From Micromonospora sp. Llam0 (lineage in GTDB: Bacteria; Actinomycetota; Actinomycetes; Mycobacteriales; Micromonosporaceae), in assembly GCF_003751085.1 (NCBI RefSeq), contig NZ_RJJY01000001.1:3906001-3970000 (forward strand): DNA of 64,000 bases, read 5' to 3'. The stretch's first letter is position 1; each line of letters starts with the position of its first letter. The position numbers were made by a program, and so were the translations under genes. The notes below the pieces were generated by a model that was given only the letters and a program-made list of their open reading frames with translations, was not told the origin of the DNA and did no database searches. Of the stretch, positions 51,482 to 60,477 are shown piece by piece.

Positions 51482-53401
51482 GTAAGTAGTCCCAAGTCTC
51501 GTGGGTGACGCGGATAGGTGGGCATACCGACGGCCGGCGCGGCCGGTTGTGGTGACGGCGCCGTTGTGGTGGTGGTGGTGGTGGTGGGTGTCAGCCGGTC
51601 GGTGGTGGCTGGGCCCAGGTGTGCAGGTCGGCGGGAGACGCGGTCCAGGGTAGGAATCGTTCCAGGTCCGGGCCGGTCAATGGTGTGCCGCCGTGGTGGC
51701 CGCAGGCGTCGAGGTAGGCGGTGAGGTAGGTCAGCGGGTTGAGGCCGGCCTGTTCGGCGGTCGCGGTGACGGTCCAGACGGTGGCCGCGAGGCGGGCGGC
51801 GTCGTCGGTGCGGGAGCCGTAGGCGTTCTTGCGGGTCACGACCGGTCTGCGGAGCGCGCGTTCGCTGGCGTTGTTGTCCAGGCTGATCATGGGGTGGTCG
51901 CGGTGGGCGGTCAGGCCGTCCCATTCTCGGTCCAGGGTGGCCAGGGCCTTCTTCGCCGGCTGTTGCAGCCCGGGGCTGGCCATCTGTGCCTGCCGGGCGG
52001 TGTCGATCGCGTCCAGAGCGGTGTCCCAGGCGGTGTACGCGTCAGCCAGCCGCGTGGCGGCTTCGGTCGCGGCGCGTCCGGGCGTGGCGGCCGTGGACGC
52101 GTTCCACGCGTCGGTCAGTTCGTCGTGGGCGTGGTAGAGGGCCTTGATCCGGTCCAGCCAGTCGCGGGTCCAGTACCCGAGTTGGGTCGGGTTCGCGTCC
52201 CCGGCGCGCACGAAGTACCGGCGGATGTGCGCCCAGCAGTACAGGTTGGTCAGACCGTCGGTCCTACGCCCGGCCGAGGCGTAGACGGTGTAGAAGTCAC
52301 TGGAGACGACCAGCCCGCGCGGCCCGCCGTCGTCGTGCGGGGTCAACTGCCCGGTGTCGGGGTCGATCCCGGCGTGCCGGGCCAGCACCACCCCGGCGCG
52401 GGTCGGGTCCATCACGAAACAGGTGGTGTCCGCGCCGATGAACACCCACAGCCACCAGCGGGCCGGCCCGTCACCGGTATCGGGGGTGAACACGTGCCAC
52501 GAGGTTTCATCAGCGTGCAGATGCCACGAATCACGGTTACGGGCGACGATCGCCTCTTGCAGCGGCGCGAGCAGCGCCCCGGCCGCCGTGCAGGTCCCGA
52601 CCAGCGTCGACCCGCTGACGTCAGCCCCGTGACGGGCCAGCCCGGCGATCAGGGAGTTCTGGGAACGCCCGGCCACATACCGTTCGACCAGCAGCATCGC
52701 GATGAAGCCGTTACCGAACCGGCCCTTCCCGACCGCTTTCGGCGGCCCGGGTGCGGTCACCGTCCTCGCTCCCGCACACCGGCAACGCCGCCGGTACCGG
52801 CGGCGGCGGTGTACCACCACCCGCACCGTCACCCGCCAATCGACCTGCTCGAAGGCGTGATCACCGAACGCCTCGAACGGCGACGAACAATCCGGGCAGC
52901 AGTACCCGCCCCCGGTGAAGTCCCACAGCACCTCCACCCGCGGCAGGTGCGAGTAGTCCCTACGGCCGGCCCGGCCACCCGGCCCCCGCCGCGTCGCCTT
53001 CCCCGACTGCCGCCCGTCAGATTGACCGCCATGTCCACCCTGGCCGTCACCGTCACCGTCGACCGGCGACGACGGCCGGACCCGCTCCGACGAACGGCCG
53101 AACACCAGCCGCTGCAACACCGCCAGCTCCGCCGACAACCGCTCGTTCTCCGCCCGAAGCCGCCCATTCTCCGCCCGCAACTCAGCGTCCTCGGCCCGCA
53201 ACTGCCCAGCCAACCGCTCCCACCGCTCGTTGGCCTCCACCACCCGAGCCAGCACATCCCGCAACCCGGCGTCAGCATCCGCCTCCACCGCAGCACCCAC
53301 CGAAACCGTCACAGCCACCAACCAACACCATCACAGCCGCCCGACCACGCACCAACTGTCCGACTTACACACAGTCACCCACGGGACTTGGGACTACTTA
53401 C
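51482..53401. mobile_element. IS66-type element in the integrase gene
   Basis: A 1920-base element with 28-base inverted repeats (left GTAAGTAGTCCCAAGTCTCG, right complement GTAAGTAGTCCCAAGTCCCG) and an 8-base duplication ACTGGCAC (51474-51481 and 53402-53409). It carries only the large transposase gene; the accessory genes of classical IS66 elements are absent. Confidence 0.92.
51591..53321 (-). CDS. IS66-family transposase (TnpC-like)
   Basis: 576 residues. An N-terminal leucine-zipper coiled coil (LRAENGRLRAENERLSAELA), a zinc-finger region (CCPDCSSPFEAF, RRCRCAG), and the DDE core: DSWHLHADETSWHVF, LVVSSDFYTVYASAG and the late SLDNNASERALRRPV, with ENAYGSR-like text (KNAYGSRT) as in the family. 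Apparently intact. Confidence 0.92.
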   Translation of the reverse strand: MVAVTVSVGAAVEADADAGLRDVLARVVEANERWERLAGQLRAEDAELRAENGRLRAENERLSAELAVLQRLVFGRSSERVRPSSPVDGDGDGQGGHGGQSDGRQSGKATRRGPGGRAGRRDYSHLPRVEVLWDFTGGGYCCPDCSSPFEAFGDHAFEQVDWRVTVRVVVHRRRRYRRRCRCAGARTVTAPGPPKAVGKGRFGNGFIAMLLVERYVAGRSQNSLIAGLARHGADVSGSTLVGTCTAAGALLAPLQEAIVARNRDSWHLHADETSWHVFTPDTGDGPARWWLWVFIGADTTCFVMDPTRAGVVLARHAGIDPDTGQLTPHDDGGPRGLVVSSDFYTVYASAGRRTDGLTNLYCWAHIRRYFVRAGDANPTQLGYWTRDWLDRIKALYHAHDELTDAWNASTAATPGRAATEAATRLADAYTAWDTALDAIDTARQAQMASPGLQQPAKKALATLDREWDGLTAHRDHPMISLDNNASERALRRPVVTRKNAYGSRTDDAARLAATVWTVTATAEQAGLNPLTYLTAYLDACGHHGGTPLTGPDLERFLPWTASPADLHTWAQPPPTG

Positions 53402-54660
53402 ACTGGCACGGCCGGGTCACCGTCGGAGTCAAGGACAACGGTCGCCCGGACCGCCGCCACGTGTCCGCCAAGACCGAAGCCGAGGTCATCCGCAAGGTTC
53501 GCGCGCTGGAACGGGAACGCGACGGTGGTGCCGTCCGCAAGACCGGCCAACGCTGGACGGTAGAGAAGTGGCTGACTCACTGGGTGGAGACGATTGCCGC
53601 GCCGTCGGTGAGGGAAACGACGACGGTCGGCTACCGGGCCGCTGTGTACAAGCACCTGATTCCCGGCATCGGCGCTCACCGGCTTGACCGCCTGGAGCCG
53701 GAGCACCTGGAAAAGCTGTACGCGAAGATGATCCGGTCCGGGAGCGCACCGGGCACCGCTCACCAGGCACACCGGACAATCAAGACCGCGCTGAACGTCG
53801 CCCTACGGCGCGGTCATGTCGCGCGCAACGTCGCCCAGCTCGCCAAGGCACCCCGAGTTGATGAGCAGGAGATCGAGCCGTTCACCGTCAAGGAAGCGCA
53901 GAGCATCCTGACCGCCGCCGCGAACCAGCGCAACGGGGTCCGCTTCGCCCTGGCCCTGGCGCTCGGTCTACGCAAGGGGGAAGCGCTCGGACTCAAATGG
54001 CGACGGATCGACCTTGACCGGGGACTGCTCCGTACCCCGCGTCAGCTACAGCGGCACAAGTGGCTGCACGGATGCGACGACCCGCACGAGTGCGGGAAGC
54101 GACTACACAAGGTCGACCCTTGCCCGCCGGACTGTCGACGGCACAGGCAGCCGTGCCCGCCGCTCTGCCCGGCCGGTTGCACGCGGCACGCTAGCAAATG
54201 TCCGAAGCGCCACGGTGGCGGGTTGAAAGAGGTCGACGTGAAGTCGCGTGCCGGACGGCGTGCGGTCGGCATTCCCCGGCCGTTGTTGGACGCGCTCAAA
54301 CAGCACAAGGCGATGCAGGAGAAGGAACGTAAGGTGGCCGCGCAGCTCTGGCAGGAAGGCGGCTGGGTGTTCACCCAGCCGAACGGCAGGCCGATCGACC
54401 CGCGAGCGGATCACGAATCGTGGAAGGCGCTACTGAGGGAGGCGAACGTACGGGACGCGCGGTTGCACGACGCACGGCATACCGCCGCAACGATTCTGTT
54501 GGTCCTCGGCGTGCCGACCCGCGCGGTCATGGAAGTGATGGGCTGGTCTCAGATGGCGATGACGACCCGCTATCAGCATCTGGCACCGGGCGTGGTATCC
54601 GGCATCGCCGACCAGGTGGCCGGGCTGCTCTGGGAGCCGAATGAGACGACAGACGACTAA
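53402..54660 (+). pseudogene. tyrosine integrase with Cys-rich insert, 5' end lost to the IS66-type element
   Basis: About 419 residues remain, starting WHGRVTVGVKDNGRPDRRHV. Domains: arm-binding N-terminus (cut), core-binding domain (TVGYRAAVYKHLIPGIGAHR), then the catalytic domain with Arg in ALALGLRKGEALGL, H-x-x-R in LHDARHTAATIL and Tyr in MTTRYQHLAPG. A Cys-rich insert (HGCDDPHECGKRL...CPPDCRRHRQPCPPLCPAGC) lies within the catalytic domain; such inserts are known in integrases of actinomycete elements. The native start and the first residues are missing: the open frame enters from the IS66-type element. It sits next to tRNA-Val as expected. Confidence 0.82.
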
Positions 54661-54673
54661 CTGAGACTGAAAC

Positions 54674-54771
54674 TGAGACGACACAGGGCACCGGGCATCC
54701 GGTGCCCTGTTCGCGTGCTGGTCAGATGGTGGGCGCGGCAGGTTTCGAACCTGCGACCCCTCGCTTGTAAG
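54674..54771. repeat. right 98-base direct repeat (att-like), overlaps tRNA-Val
   Basis: Second copy of 49062-49159. It includes the hairpin GGGCACCGG-GCAT-CCGGTGCCC (54686-54707) and the 3' part of the intact tRNA-Val. Confidence 0.85.
54686..54707 (-). terminator. hairpin downstream of tRNA-Val
   Basis: A 9-base stem (GGGCACCGG / CCGGTGCCC) with a GCAT loop, 23 bases beyond the tRNA 3' end. There is no T-run, as is common in high-GC actinobacteria. The same hairpin is in the left copy of the repeat. Confidence 0.55.
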
Positions 54772-54801
54772 GCGAGTGCTCTCCCACTGAGCTACGCGCC
54801 C
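54730..54801 (-). tRNA. tRNA-Val (anticodon UAC)
   Basis: Minus-strand cloverleaf: acceptor GGGCGCG/CGCGCCC with A73, D-arm (GCTCAGTGGGAGAGC), anticodon arm CTCGC-CTTACAA-GCGAG (anticodon UAC at the 34-36 positions) and T-arm GCAGGTTCGAAACCTGC. 72 bases without CCA. Its 3' half is duplicated 5.6 kb away as an integration scar. Confidence 0.93.
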
Positions 54802-54965
54802 GGGCATCACAAGAATCGCCGGCCCGGCGGCGGCCAGTTTACCCTGCCGCTTCCGGCACGGCGCGACGGAGTTCCCTGCGGTCGACGACCGTACCGCCGG
54901 AAACGGTCCCGTCCCGGCCTGCAGGGCCCGCTGGACGGTAGCGGGTCCCGCAAGCCGGACGCTGG

Positions 54966-55430
54966 TCAGTCGGCCAGGTCGGCCAGCGCCTTACGCCATA
55001 CGGCCTGGTCACGGGCCTGGCCCGGCCCGTTCATCTCGGCGAAGCGGACCACGCCGGTCTTGTCGATCACGAACGTGCCCCGGTTGGCGATCCCGGCGGC
55101 GTCGTTGAACACCCCGTACGCCTGGGCGACCGCGCCGTGCGGCCAGAAGTCGGCGAGCAGCGGGAACTGGAAACCTTCCTGCTCCGCCCAGATCTTGTGG
55201 GTGTAGACGGAGTCCACGCTGACGGTGAGCGTCTGCACGTCGTCGTTGACGTAGGCGTCGATGTTGTCCCGGACCTCCTGCAGCTCGCCCTGGCAGGTGC
55301 CGGTGAACGCGAGCGGGTAGAAGATCAGCAGGACCGCCTGCCGACCCCGGAAGTCGGCCAACCGCACCTCCTGGTTGTTCTGGTTCTTGAGGGTGAACTC
55401 CGGTGCCGGCGTGCCGACCTCGACGGGCAT
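54966..55430 (-). CDS. ahpE: AhpE-type one-cysteine peroxiredoxin
   Basis: 154 residues from ATG 55430 (MPVEVGTPAPEFTLKNQNN), preceded by GAAGGAG. The peroxidatic Cys is in FYPLAFTGTCQGEL, and the rest closely follows mycobacterial AhpE (HKIWAEQEGFQFPLLADFWP, GIANRGTFVIDKTGVVRFAE). It reduces peroxides with thiol partners. It neighbours the DUF3052 gene, the order also seen in mycobacteria near aceE. Confidence 0.92.
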   Translation of the reverse strand: MPVEVGTPAPEFTLKNQNNQEVRLADFRGRQAVLLIFYPLAFTGTCQGELQEVRDNIDAYVNDDVQTLTVSVDSVYTHKIWAEQEGFQFPLLADFWPHGAVAQAYGVFNDAAGIANRGTFVIDKTGVVRFAEMNGPGQARDQAVWRKALADLAD

Positions 55431-55444
55431 GTGCGCTCCTTCAC

Positions 55445-55882
55445 TCACTTCTTGGCCTTGGCCCCACGGCGCAGCACCAGCCGGGCGGCACTCCAGTCCT
55501 TGCCGGCGTTGACCATGGAAGTCTGTTGCAGTCCGGCGCTGGGCGCGGACTCGCTGATGTCACTCGGCTCGACGTGGCCGTCACGCCCGGCCTTGGGCGT
55601 CAGCAGCCACACCACCCCGTTGTCGGCCAGCGGGCCGAGCGAGTCGACGAGCAACTCGAACAGGTCTCCGTCACCGTCGCGGTACCACAGCAGTACCGCG
55701 TCGACGACCTCGTCGGTGTCCTCGTCGACCAACTCGCCACAGCGGTCGGTCAGGGCGTCGCGGAGATCCTGGTCGACGTCGTCGTCGTAACCCATCTCCA
55801 TGACCACCATGCCCGGCTCGATGCCGAACCGGTCCGCCAGGCTCCGTACGCCGTCGGCGGCCTGACCAGCGGTCGCGCTCAC
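55445..55882 (-). CDS. DUF3052 family protein
   Basis: 145 residues from GTG 55882, preceded by GAGGCAAG. The pattern SLADRFGIEPGMVVMEMGYDDDVDQ and NGVVWLLTPKAGRDG is characteristic of this conserved actinobacterial family of unknown function. A longer frame starting at 55945 exists but the GTG fits the family start. Linked to ahpE and aceE. Confidence 0.88.
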   Translation of the reverse strand: MSATAGQAADGVRSLADRFGIEPGMVVMEMGYDDDVDQDLRDALTDRCGELVDEDTDEVVDAVLLWYRDGDGDLFELLVDSLGPLADNGVVWLLTPKAGRDGHVEPSDISESAPSAGLQQTSMVNAGKDWSAARLVLRRGAKAKK

Positions 55883-55991
55883 TGTTACTTGCCTCCTCGT
55901 CTTGAGCTGCCGGTATCCGTCGGACACCGATAGCGGGTAGTTCACACAGTTGTGCCGCCCGGCGCAAGTGGCGCACCGAGTTCACCGGAAT

Positions 55992-58418
55992 TTACCGTGC
56001 CAGCAGCGCTCGGGCACCCTGGGTGATGGCATCTTCGCCGACCAGCACCTGGTTGGCGGCCGGGCCGAGCGGGACGTAGGTGTCCAATGCCGCGATCCGG
56101 GCGGCGGCTCCGACGTACCCGGCTTCGACCAGCGCTGCCAGCACCCCCTCACCGACGCCGCCGGATCGGCGGGTCTCGTCGACCACCAGTACCCGGCCGG
56201 TGGCCGTCGCCTCGCGGATGATGTCGGCCACCGGCAGCGGCGCGAGCCAGCGCAGGTCGACGACCCGGCAGCCGGCCCCTTCGGCAGCCAGCCGGGCCGC
56301 GACCCGCAACGACATCCGTACGCCGTTGCCGAAGGTGATCACCGTCAGGTCCTCGCCGCTGCCGATGGAGTAGCTGCGGGCCCGGCCGACCGGGATGTGC
56401 CGGGCACCCCACTCCCCTGGCGGGGTGTACGGCGCCAGCCACAGTCCGTCGTCCGGACTGTGCAGGTCACGAGTCTCGTAGAGGGCGACGGGCTCCAGGA
56501 AGACGCACACACTGCCGTCGACCGCCGCGCTGGCCAGGCAGGACCGCAGCAGCCCGGCGGCGTCGTCGGCCCGGGCCGGCACGGCCAGCACCAGGCCGGG
56601 TACGTCCCGCAGCACCGCCAACGAGTTGTCATTGTGGACGTGCCCGCTGAGGCTCTCCTGGTAGGCGAGACCGGGCACGCGCAGCACCATCGGGTTGCGG
56701 TAGCCGCCCCGGGAGAGGAACTGCAGCGCGGCGGCCTCGCCGCGCAGCTGGTCCTCGGCGCTGTGCAGGTAACTCAGGTACTGGATCTCCGGCACCGGCA
56801 GCTGGCCGGCCAGTCCGGCGCCGAGTCCGATGCCGAGGACCGTGGTGCCGTCGCCGGTGGTGTCGAAGACGCGTTGGACGCCGAACCGGTCCTGCAGCCC
56901 GGCGGTGACGCCGTGCACGCCGCCCTTGGCGGCGACGTCGGCACCGAACACGGTCATCGCCGGGTACGCCAGCAGACCGTCGGCGAGCGCCGCGGTGATC
57001 GTCTGGGCCAGGGTCATCGGCCCGCGTTCCTCGGGCAGCCGGGTGCCGAGGGTGGTGGCGCGGGTGGTGGCCGCCGCTCCGGCCGCGCGGGCACCGGTGT
57101 CGGCGACCACCCGGGCGACCCGGATCGGCCGGCGCGGGGCGATGGTGGCCACGACCTGTCCGGCGGTGTCGAGCTTGGCCTCCCCGATGACCTCCTCGGC
57201 GACCTTGCGCACCTGCCAGCCGACTTCGTCGTACCGGGAAATGATCTCGTCGGGACTGGCCAGGCCGGCGGCGACCAGCAGCCGCGCGGTGCCGACCAGC
57301 GGGTCTCGGGCGACGTCGCGGTCGATCTCCTCGGCCGACCGGTACGCCGATTCGACGTCGGCGCCGCTGTGCCCCATCAGCCGGACGGTGGACAGGTGCA
57401 GCACCGCCGGCCGGCGGTGCTCGCGGACCCAGGCGGCGGCCTCGGCGCCGACGTCGTAGGTGGCCGCCAGGTCGCACCCGTCGGCGGCGAAGTACCGCAG
57501 CCCTGGTCGGGAGCGCAGCGTCTCGGCGACCCAGCCGTCCGGCGACCGTACGCTGCCACCCAGTCCGTTGTCCTCACAGACGAACAGCACCGGCGTGGAC
57601 AGCCCCGCGTGGTCGGCCCAGCCAGCGGTGTTGAACGCCGCCGTAGCAGCGGCATGGTTGACTGCCGCGTCGCCGAAGCTGCAGACCACGATGGCGTCGT
57701 CCGGCCAGGGCAGCCGGGGTTCCAGGTACGGCCGGCCGGCTGCGGCGGACCGGGCCAGCCCTGGTTGACGTTGCCGGACGGTCGGCAGCATCCGGCGCAT
57801 CCGGTCGATGCCGAGCGCGGTCCCGACCGCCCGGGGCAGGTGCCCGCCGACGGTGCCGGAGGTGGGCACGATGTTGATGGCGGTGTTGCCGAACACCTTG
57901 CCCCGGCCGCCGGTGGTCGGGTCGGCGGCGGAGGCGACGGCACCGCGCAGCACGTCCCGGGCGGCGTCGGTGACCGGGTCGGCGCCGGGCTCACCGACGT
58001 CGACGCCGGATCCGGGGTCGGCCCCGCCGGGGCGAAGGCCCGGCTCGACGCCGGGCTCGTGGCCGTCGGCGAGACCGGCCTGGGCGAGCCGGGCGCAGTA
58101 GAAGCCCCCGGACCGGTAGTGCAGTAGCGCCGGGTCGGTCACCCGGACGGCGGCGGCCAGCGCCGCGTTGCCCTCGTGGCCCGACGAGCCGAGCGTGTAG
58201 AAGCCTTCTCCGAAGCTGCGCAGCCAGCGTTTGGCCAGGTCGAGATGGCGGCTGGTGAGTTGGGCGTCGAACAGCGCCAGCGCGGACTGCCCGGTGAGCA
58301 GGGTGCCGTCGCGTACCGGCTGTTCGGGTGCCCGTCGGTCCGGCGCGGTGTCCATCGCGGCGACCGCGGTGCGGAACCGTTCGTCGAGGTCCTGCGGGGT
58401 GGTCACGTCGGACAGCAT
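55992..58418 (-). CDS. fused alpha/beta E1 component of a 2-oxoacid dehydrogenase (TPP-dependent)
   Basis: 808 residues. The alpha-like half shows TPP-site features (VVCSFGDAAVNHAAATAAF, VLFVCEDNGLGGSV) and GFYTLGSSGHEGNAALAAAV. The beta-like half begins TLAQTITAALADGLLAYPAM, with VFGADVAAKGGVHGVT and ending GVGEGVLAALVEAGYVGAA. Usually the two halves are separate genes (as in branched-chain or acetoin dehydrogenases); here they are one chain. No E2 or E3 gene is adjacent, so the true substrate is uncertain. Confidence 0.8.
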   Translation of the reverse strand: MLSDVTTPQDLDERFRTAVAAMDTAPDRRAPEQPVRDGTLLTGQSALALFDAQLTSRHLDLAKRWLRSFGEGFYTLGSSGHEGNAALAAAVRVTDPALLHYRSGGFYCARLAQAGLADGHEPGVEPGLRPGGADPGSGVDVGEPGADPVTDAARDVLRGAVASAADPTTGGRGKVFGNTAINIVPTSGTVGGHLPRAVGTALGIDRMRRMLPTVRQRQPGLARSAAAGRPYLEPRLPWPDDAIVVCSFGDAAVNHAAATAAFNTAGWADHAGLSTPVLFVCEDNGLGGSVRSPDGWVAETLRSRPGLRYFAADGCDLAATYDVGAEAAAWVREHRRPAVLHLSTVRLMGHSGADVESAYRSAEEIDRDVARDPLVGTARLLVAAGLASPDEIISRYDEVGWQVRKVAEEVIGEAKLDTAGQVVATIAPRRPIRVARVVADTGARAAGAAATTRATTLGTRLPEERGPMTLAQTITAALADGLLAYPAMTVFGADVAAKGGVHGVTAGLQDRFGVQRVFDTTGDGTTVLGIGLGAGLAGQLPVPEIQYLSYLHSAEDQLRGEAAALQFLSRGGYRNPMVLRVPGLAYQESLSGHVHNDNSLAVLRDVPGLVLAVPARADDAAGLLRSCLASAAVDGSVCVFLEPVALYETRDLHSPDDGLWLAPYTPPGEWGARHIPVGRARSYSIGSGEDLTVITFGNGVRMSLRVAARLAAEGAGCRVVDLRWLAPLPVADIIREATATGRVLVVDETRRSGGVGEGVLAALVEAGYVGAAARIAALDTYVPLGPAANQVLVGEDAITQGARALLAR

Positions 58419-58746
58419 TACCGACGCCCGCCAGGCGCGGCCACCGGGCGGCGAGCGGGCCGCCGCTGGGCCGGGTCGGGGCAGACTGCAGCGCCGCTGG
58501 TGGCCGGGGAGGTCATGGTCGCGATGCTACGCGGCAGCCCGGCAAACGGCAGCGCAGCCGCGCCGCCAGGCGCGGCTTGGACGGCAGCGCCGCCACGCCG
58601 CCAGGCGGGGTCACTTGCGGGCAGCGGATAGCATAAGGTTCGGTACGTTCTGAACGTTCATAACACCCATTGATCGTCACAGACGTCGATCGTCGCGCGC
58701 TTCGAGGCGGAGCGCCGTCAGACTCAAACCGAGGAGGCGAGGTCCG
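58419..58746. promoter_or_regulatory. intergenic region with palindrome, upstream of the ABC-2 transporter operon
   Basis: 328 bases between divergent genes. It contains ACGTTCTGAACGT (58645-58657), a perfect 6+1+6 palindrome followed by GAACGTTC-type bases, about 90 bases before the transporter start. This is a candidate operator (TetR-like in style). No other gene is seen here. Confidence 0.45.
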
Positions 58747-59658
58747 ATGGCTGACCCGGCCATCCGTACCGAGCAGTTGATCAAGACGTACGGCCGCAAC
58801 CGCGGCCTCACCGGCCTCGACCTTCAGGTCGAGACCGCCGAGGTGTACGGGTTCCTCGGCCCCAACGGAGCCGGCAAGTCCACCACCATCCGGCTGCTGC
58901 TGGATCTGATCCGGCCGACCAGCGGCACCGTCCGGGTGCTGGGGCTCGACCCGCGCGCCGACGGCATCCCGCTCCGCCGACGGATCGGCTACCTGGCCGG
59001 CGACTTCATCGTTGACGGCCGGCAGACCGGCCATGAACTCCTCACCTATCTGGGTAACCTGCGCGGCGGTGTGCCGAAGGCGCGGATCACCGAGCTGGCC
59101 GACCGACTCGACCTCGACCTCGGCCGGCGGATCAAAGGGCTGTCCAAGGGCAACCGGCAGAAGGTCGGGGTCGTGCAGGCCTTCATGCACTCCCCCGAGC
59201 TGCTCATCCTCGACGAACCGACCAGCGGACTGGACCCCTTCCTGCAGCAGGAGTTCGTCGCGATGGTCCGCGAGGCGAAGGCCGCCGGGCAGACCGTCTT
59301 CATGTCCTCGCACGTGATGAGCGAGGTGCAGCAGACCGCCGACCGGGTCGGCATCATCCGCGACGGCCGGCTGGTCACCGTCGAACGGGTCGAGGACCTG
59401 CGGGAACGGGCGGTACGCCGGATCGAGATCGTCTTCGACGCCCCGGTGCCGGCCGACGAGTTCGCGACGGTCCCCGGGCTCAGCGACGTGGTCGTGCACG
59501 ACACCCGGCTCAGTTGCCGGCTCGACGGGCGGGCCGATCCGCTGATCAAGGCGGCGAGCCGGCACACCGTCGTCAGCTTCCTGGCCGAGGAGCCCGACCT
59601 GGAGGACCTCTTCTTCACCTACTACGAGCGGACGGAGACCGACGGTGTTGCTGCGTAA
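58747..59658 (+). CDS. ABC-2 transporter ATP-binding subunit
   Basis: 303 residues. Walker A (GFLGPNGAGKSTTIRLLL), signature (GLSKGNRQKVGVVQAFM), Walker B (LLILDEPTSGLDP) and switch His (FMSSHVMSEVQ). The C-terminal 80 residues form the usual beta-rich extension. Overlaps the permease gene by 14 bases. Confidence 0.92.
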   Translation: MADPAIRTEQLIKTYGRNRGLTGLDLQVETAEVYGFLGPNGAGKSTTIRLLLDLIRPTSGTVRVLGLDPRADGIPLRRRIGYLAGDFIVDGRQTGHELLTYLGNLRGGVPKARITELADRLDLDLGRRIKGLSKGNRQKVGVVQAFMHSPELLILDEPTSGLDPFLQQEFVAMVREAKAAGQTVFMSSHVMSEVQQTADRVGIIRDGRLVTVERVEDLRERAVRRIEIVFDAPVPADEFATVPGLSDVVVHDTRLSCRLDGRADPLIKAASRHTVVSFLAEEPDLEDLFFTYYERTETDGVAA

Positions 59659-60442
59659 CCCGTTCACCAAGGCGCTGCGCGACAACCGCCGGTCCATGCT
59701 GGGCTGGGCGGTGTCGATCGCAGCCGTCGGCACCATGTACGCCGCTTTCTGGCCGACCATGCAGACACCGGAGATGGCCGAGGCGATGTCGGCCTACCCG
59801 GAAGGGATGCTGGAGGCGTTCAACTTCAACGACGTCACCAGTCCCGCCGGCTATCTCGGCAGCGCCGTCTACGGGCTGCTCATCCCCCTGCTCGTGGCGG
59901 TGTTCGGGATCGCCGCCGGGGCCCGGACGATCGCCGGTGACGAGGAGACCGGTTCGCTGGACCTGCTGCTCGCCCACCCGGTCAGCCGGGTCCGCGCCGC
60001 GCTGCAGCGGTTCGCCGCGCTGGTGGTCGGGCTGGTGGTCACCGGGGCGCTGCTCTGGCTGGCCCTGGTCGCGATCCGTGGTCCGGCCGAGTTCACCGCC
60101 GTCGGGGTCGGTGCGCTGGCCGCGATGACCCTGCATCTGGTGCTGTTCGGCACCGCGTTCGCCGCCCTGGCGTACGGCGTGGGGGCCGCGACCGGCAGCC
60201 GGGCGACGGCGCTCGGCGTCGGCGCGGCGGTCGCCGTGCTCGGCTACCTCGCGAATGCCGTCCTGCCCCAGGTCGACGCGTTGGCGTGGGCCCGCGACAT
60301 CTCTCCGTTCCACTGGTACCTCGCCGGCGATCCGCTGGTGAACGGGGTGCAGTTCGGCGGCGTACTGCTGCTCGCCGGCTTCGCCGCGGTCTGCGTCGCC
60401 GCCGGCACCTGGCGCTTCACCCGCCGCGACATCGCCGTGTGA
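59645..60442 (+). CDS. ABC-2 transporter permease subunit
   Basis: 265 residues from GTG 59645, with six membrane segments (MLGWAVSIAAVGTMYAAF, GLLIPLLVAVFGIAAGARTI and others) and the ABC-2 motif IAGDEETGSLDLLLAHPVSR. Forms an exporter with the ATPase of the preceding gene; the substrate is unknown. Confidence 0.9.
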   Translation: MLLRNPFTKALRDNRRSMLGWAVSIAAVGTMYAAFWPTMQTPEMAEAMSAYPEGMLEAFNFNDVTSPAGYLGSAVYGLLIPLLVAVFGIAAGARTIAGDEETGSLDLLLAHPVSRVRAALQRFAALVVGLVVTGALLWLALVAIRGPAEFTAVGVGALAAMTLHLVLFGTAFAALAYGVGAATGSRATALGVGAAVAVLGYLANAVLPQVDALAWARDISPFHWYLAGDPLVNGVQFGGVLLLAGFAAVCVAAGTWRFTRRDIAV

Positions 60443-60477
60443 GGAATCCGGCCGGCCCGGCTGCCACACTGGCAGGC

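Larger units (their letters stand above)
49160..54673. mobile_element. decayed integrated element in tRNA-Val
   Basis: Bounded by the 98-base repeats. Contents are the hypothetical gene at 49440, an inverted-repeat unit with a secreted-protein gene (50034-51462), an IS66-type element (51482-53401) and a tyrosine integrase gene next to the tRNA (53402-54660). There are no replication, excisionase or transfer genes, so it looks like a remnant of an actinomycete integrative element. A 17-base direct repeat GAGACTGAAACTGAGAC occurs near both ends (49257-49273 and 54663-54679) and might be an integrase arm site. Confidence 0.7.
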
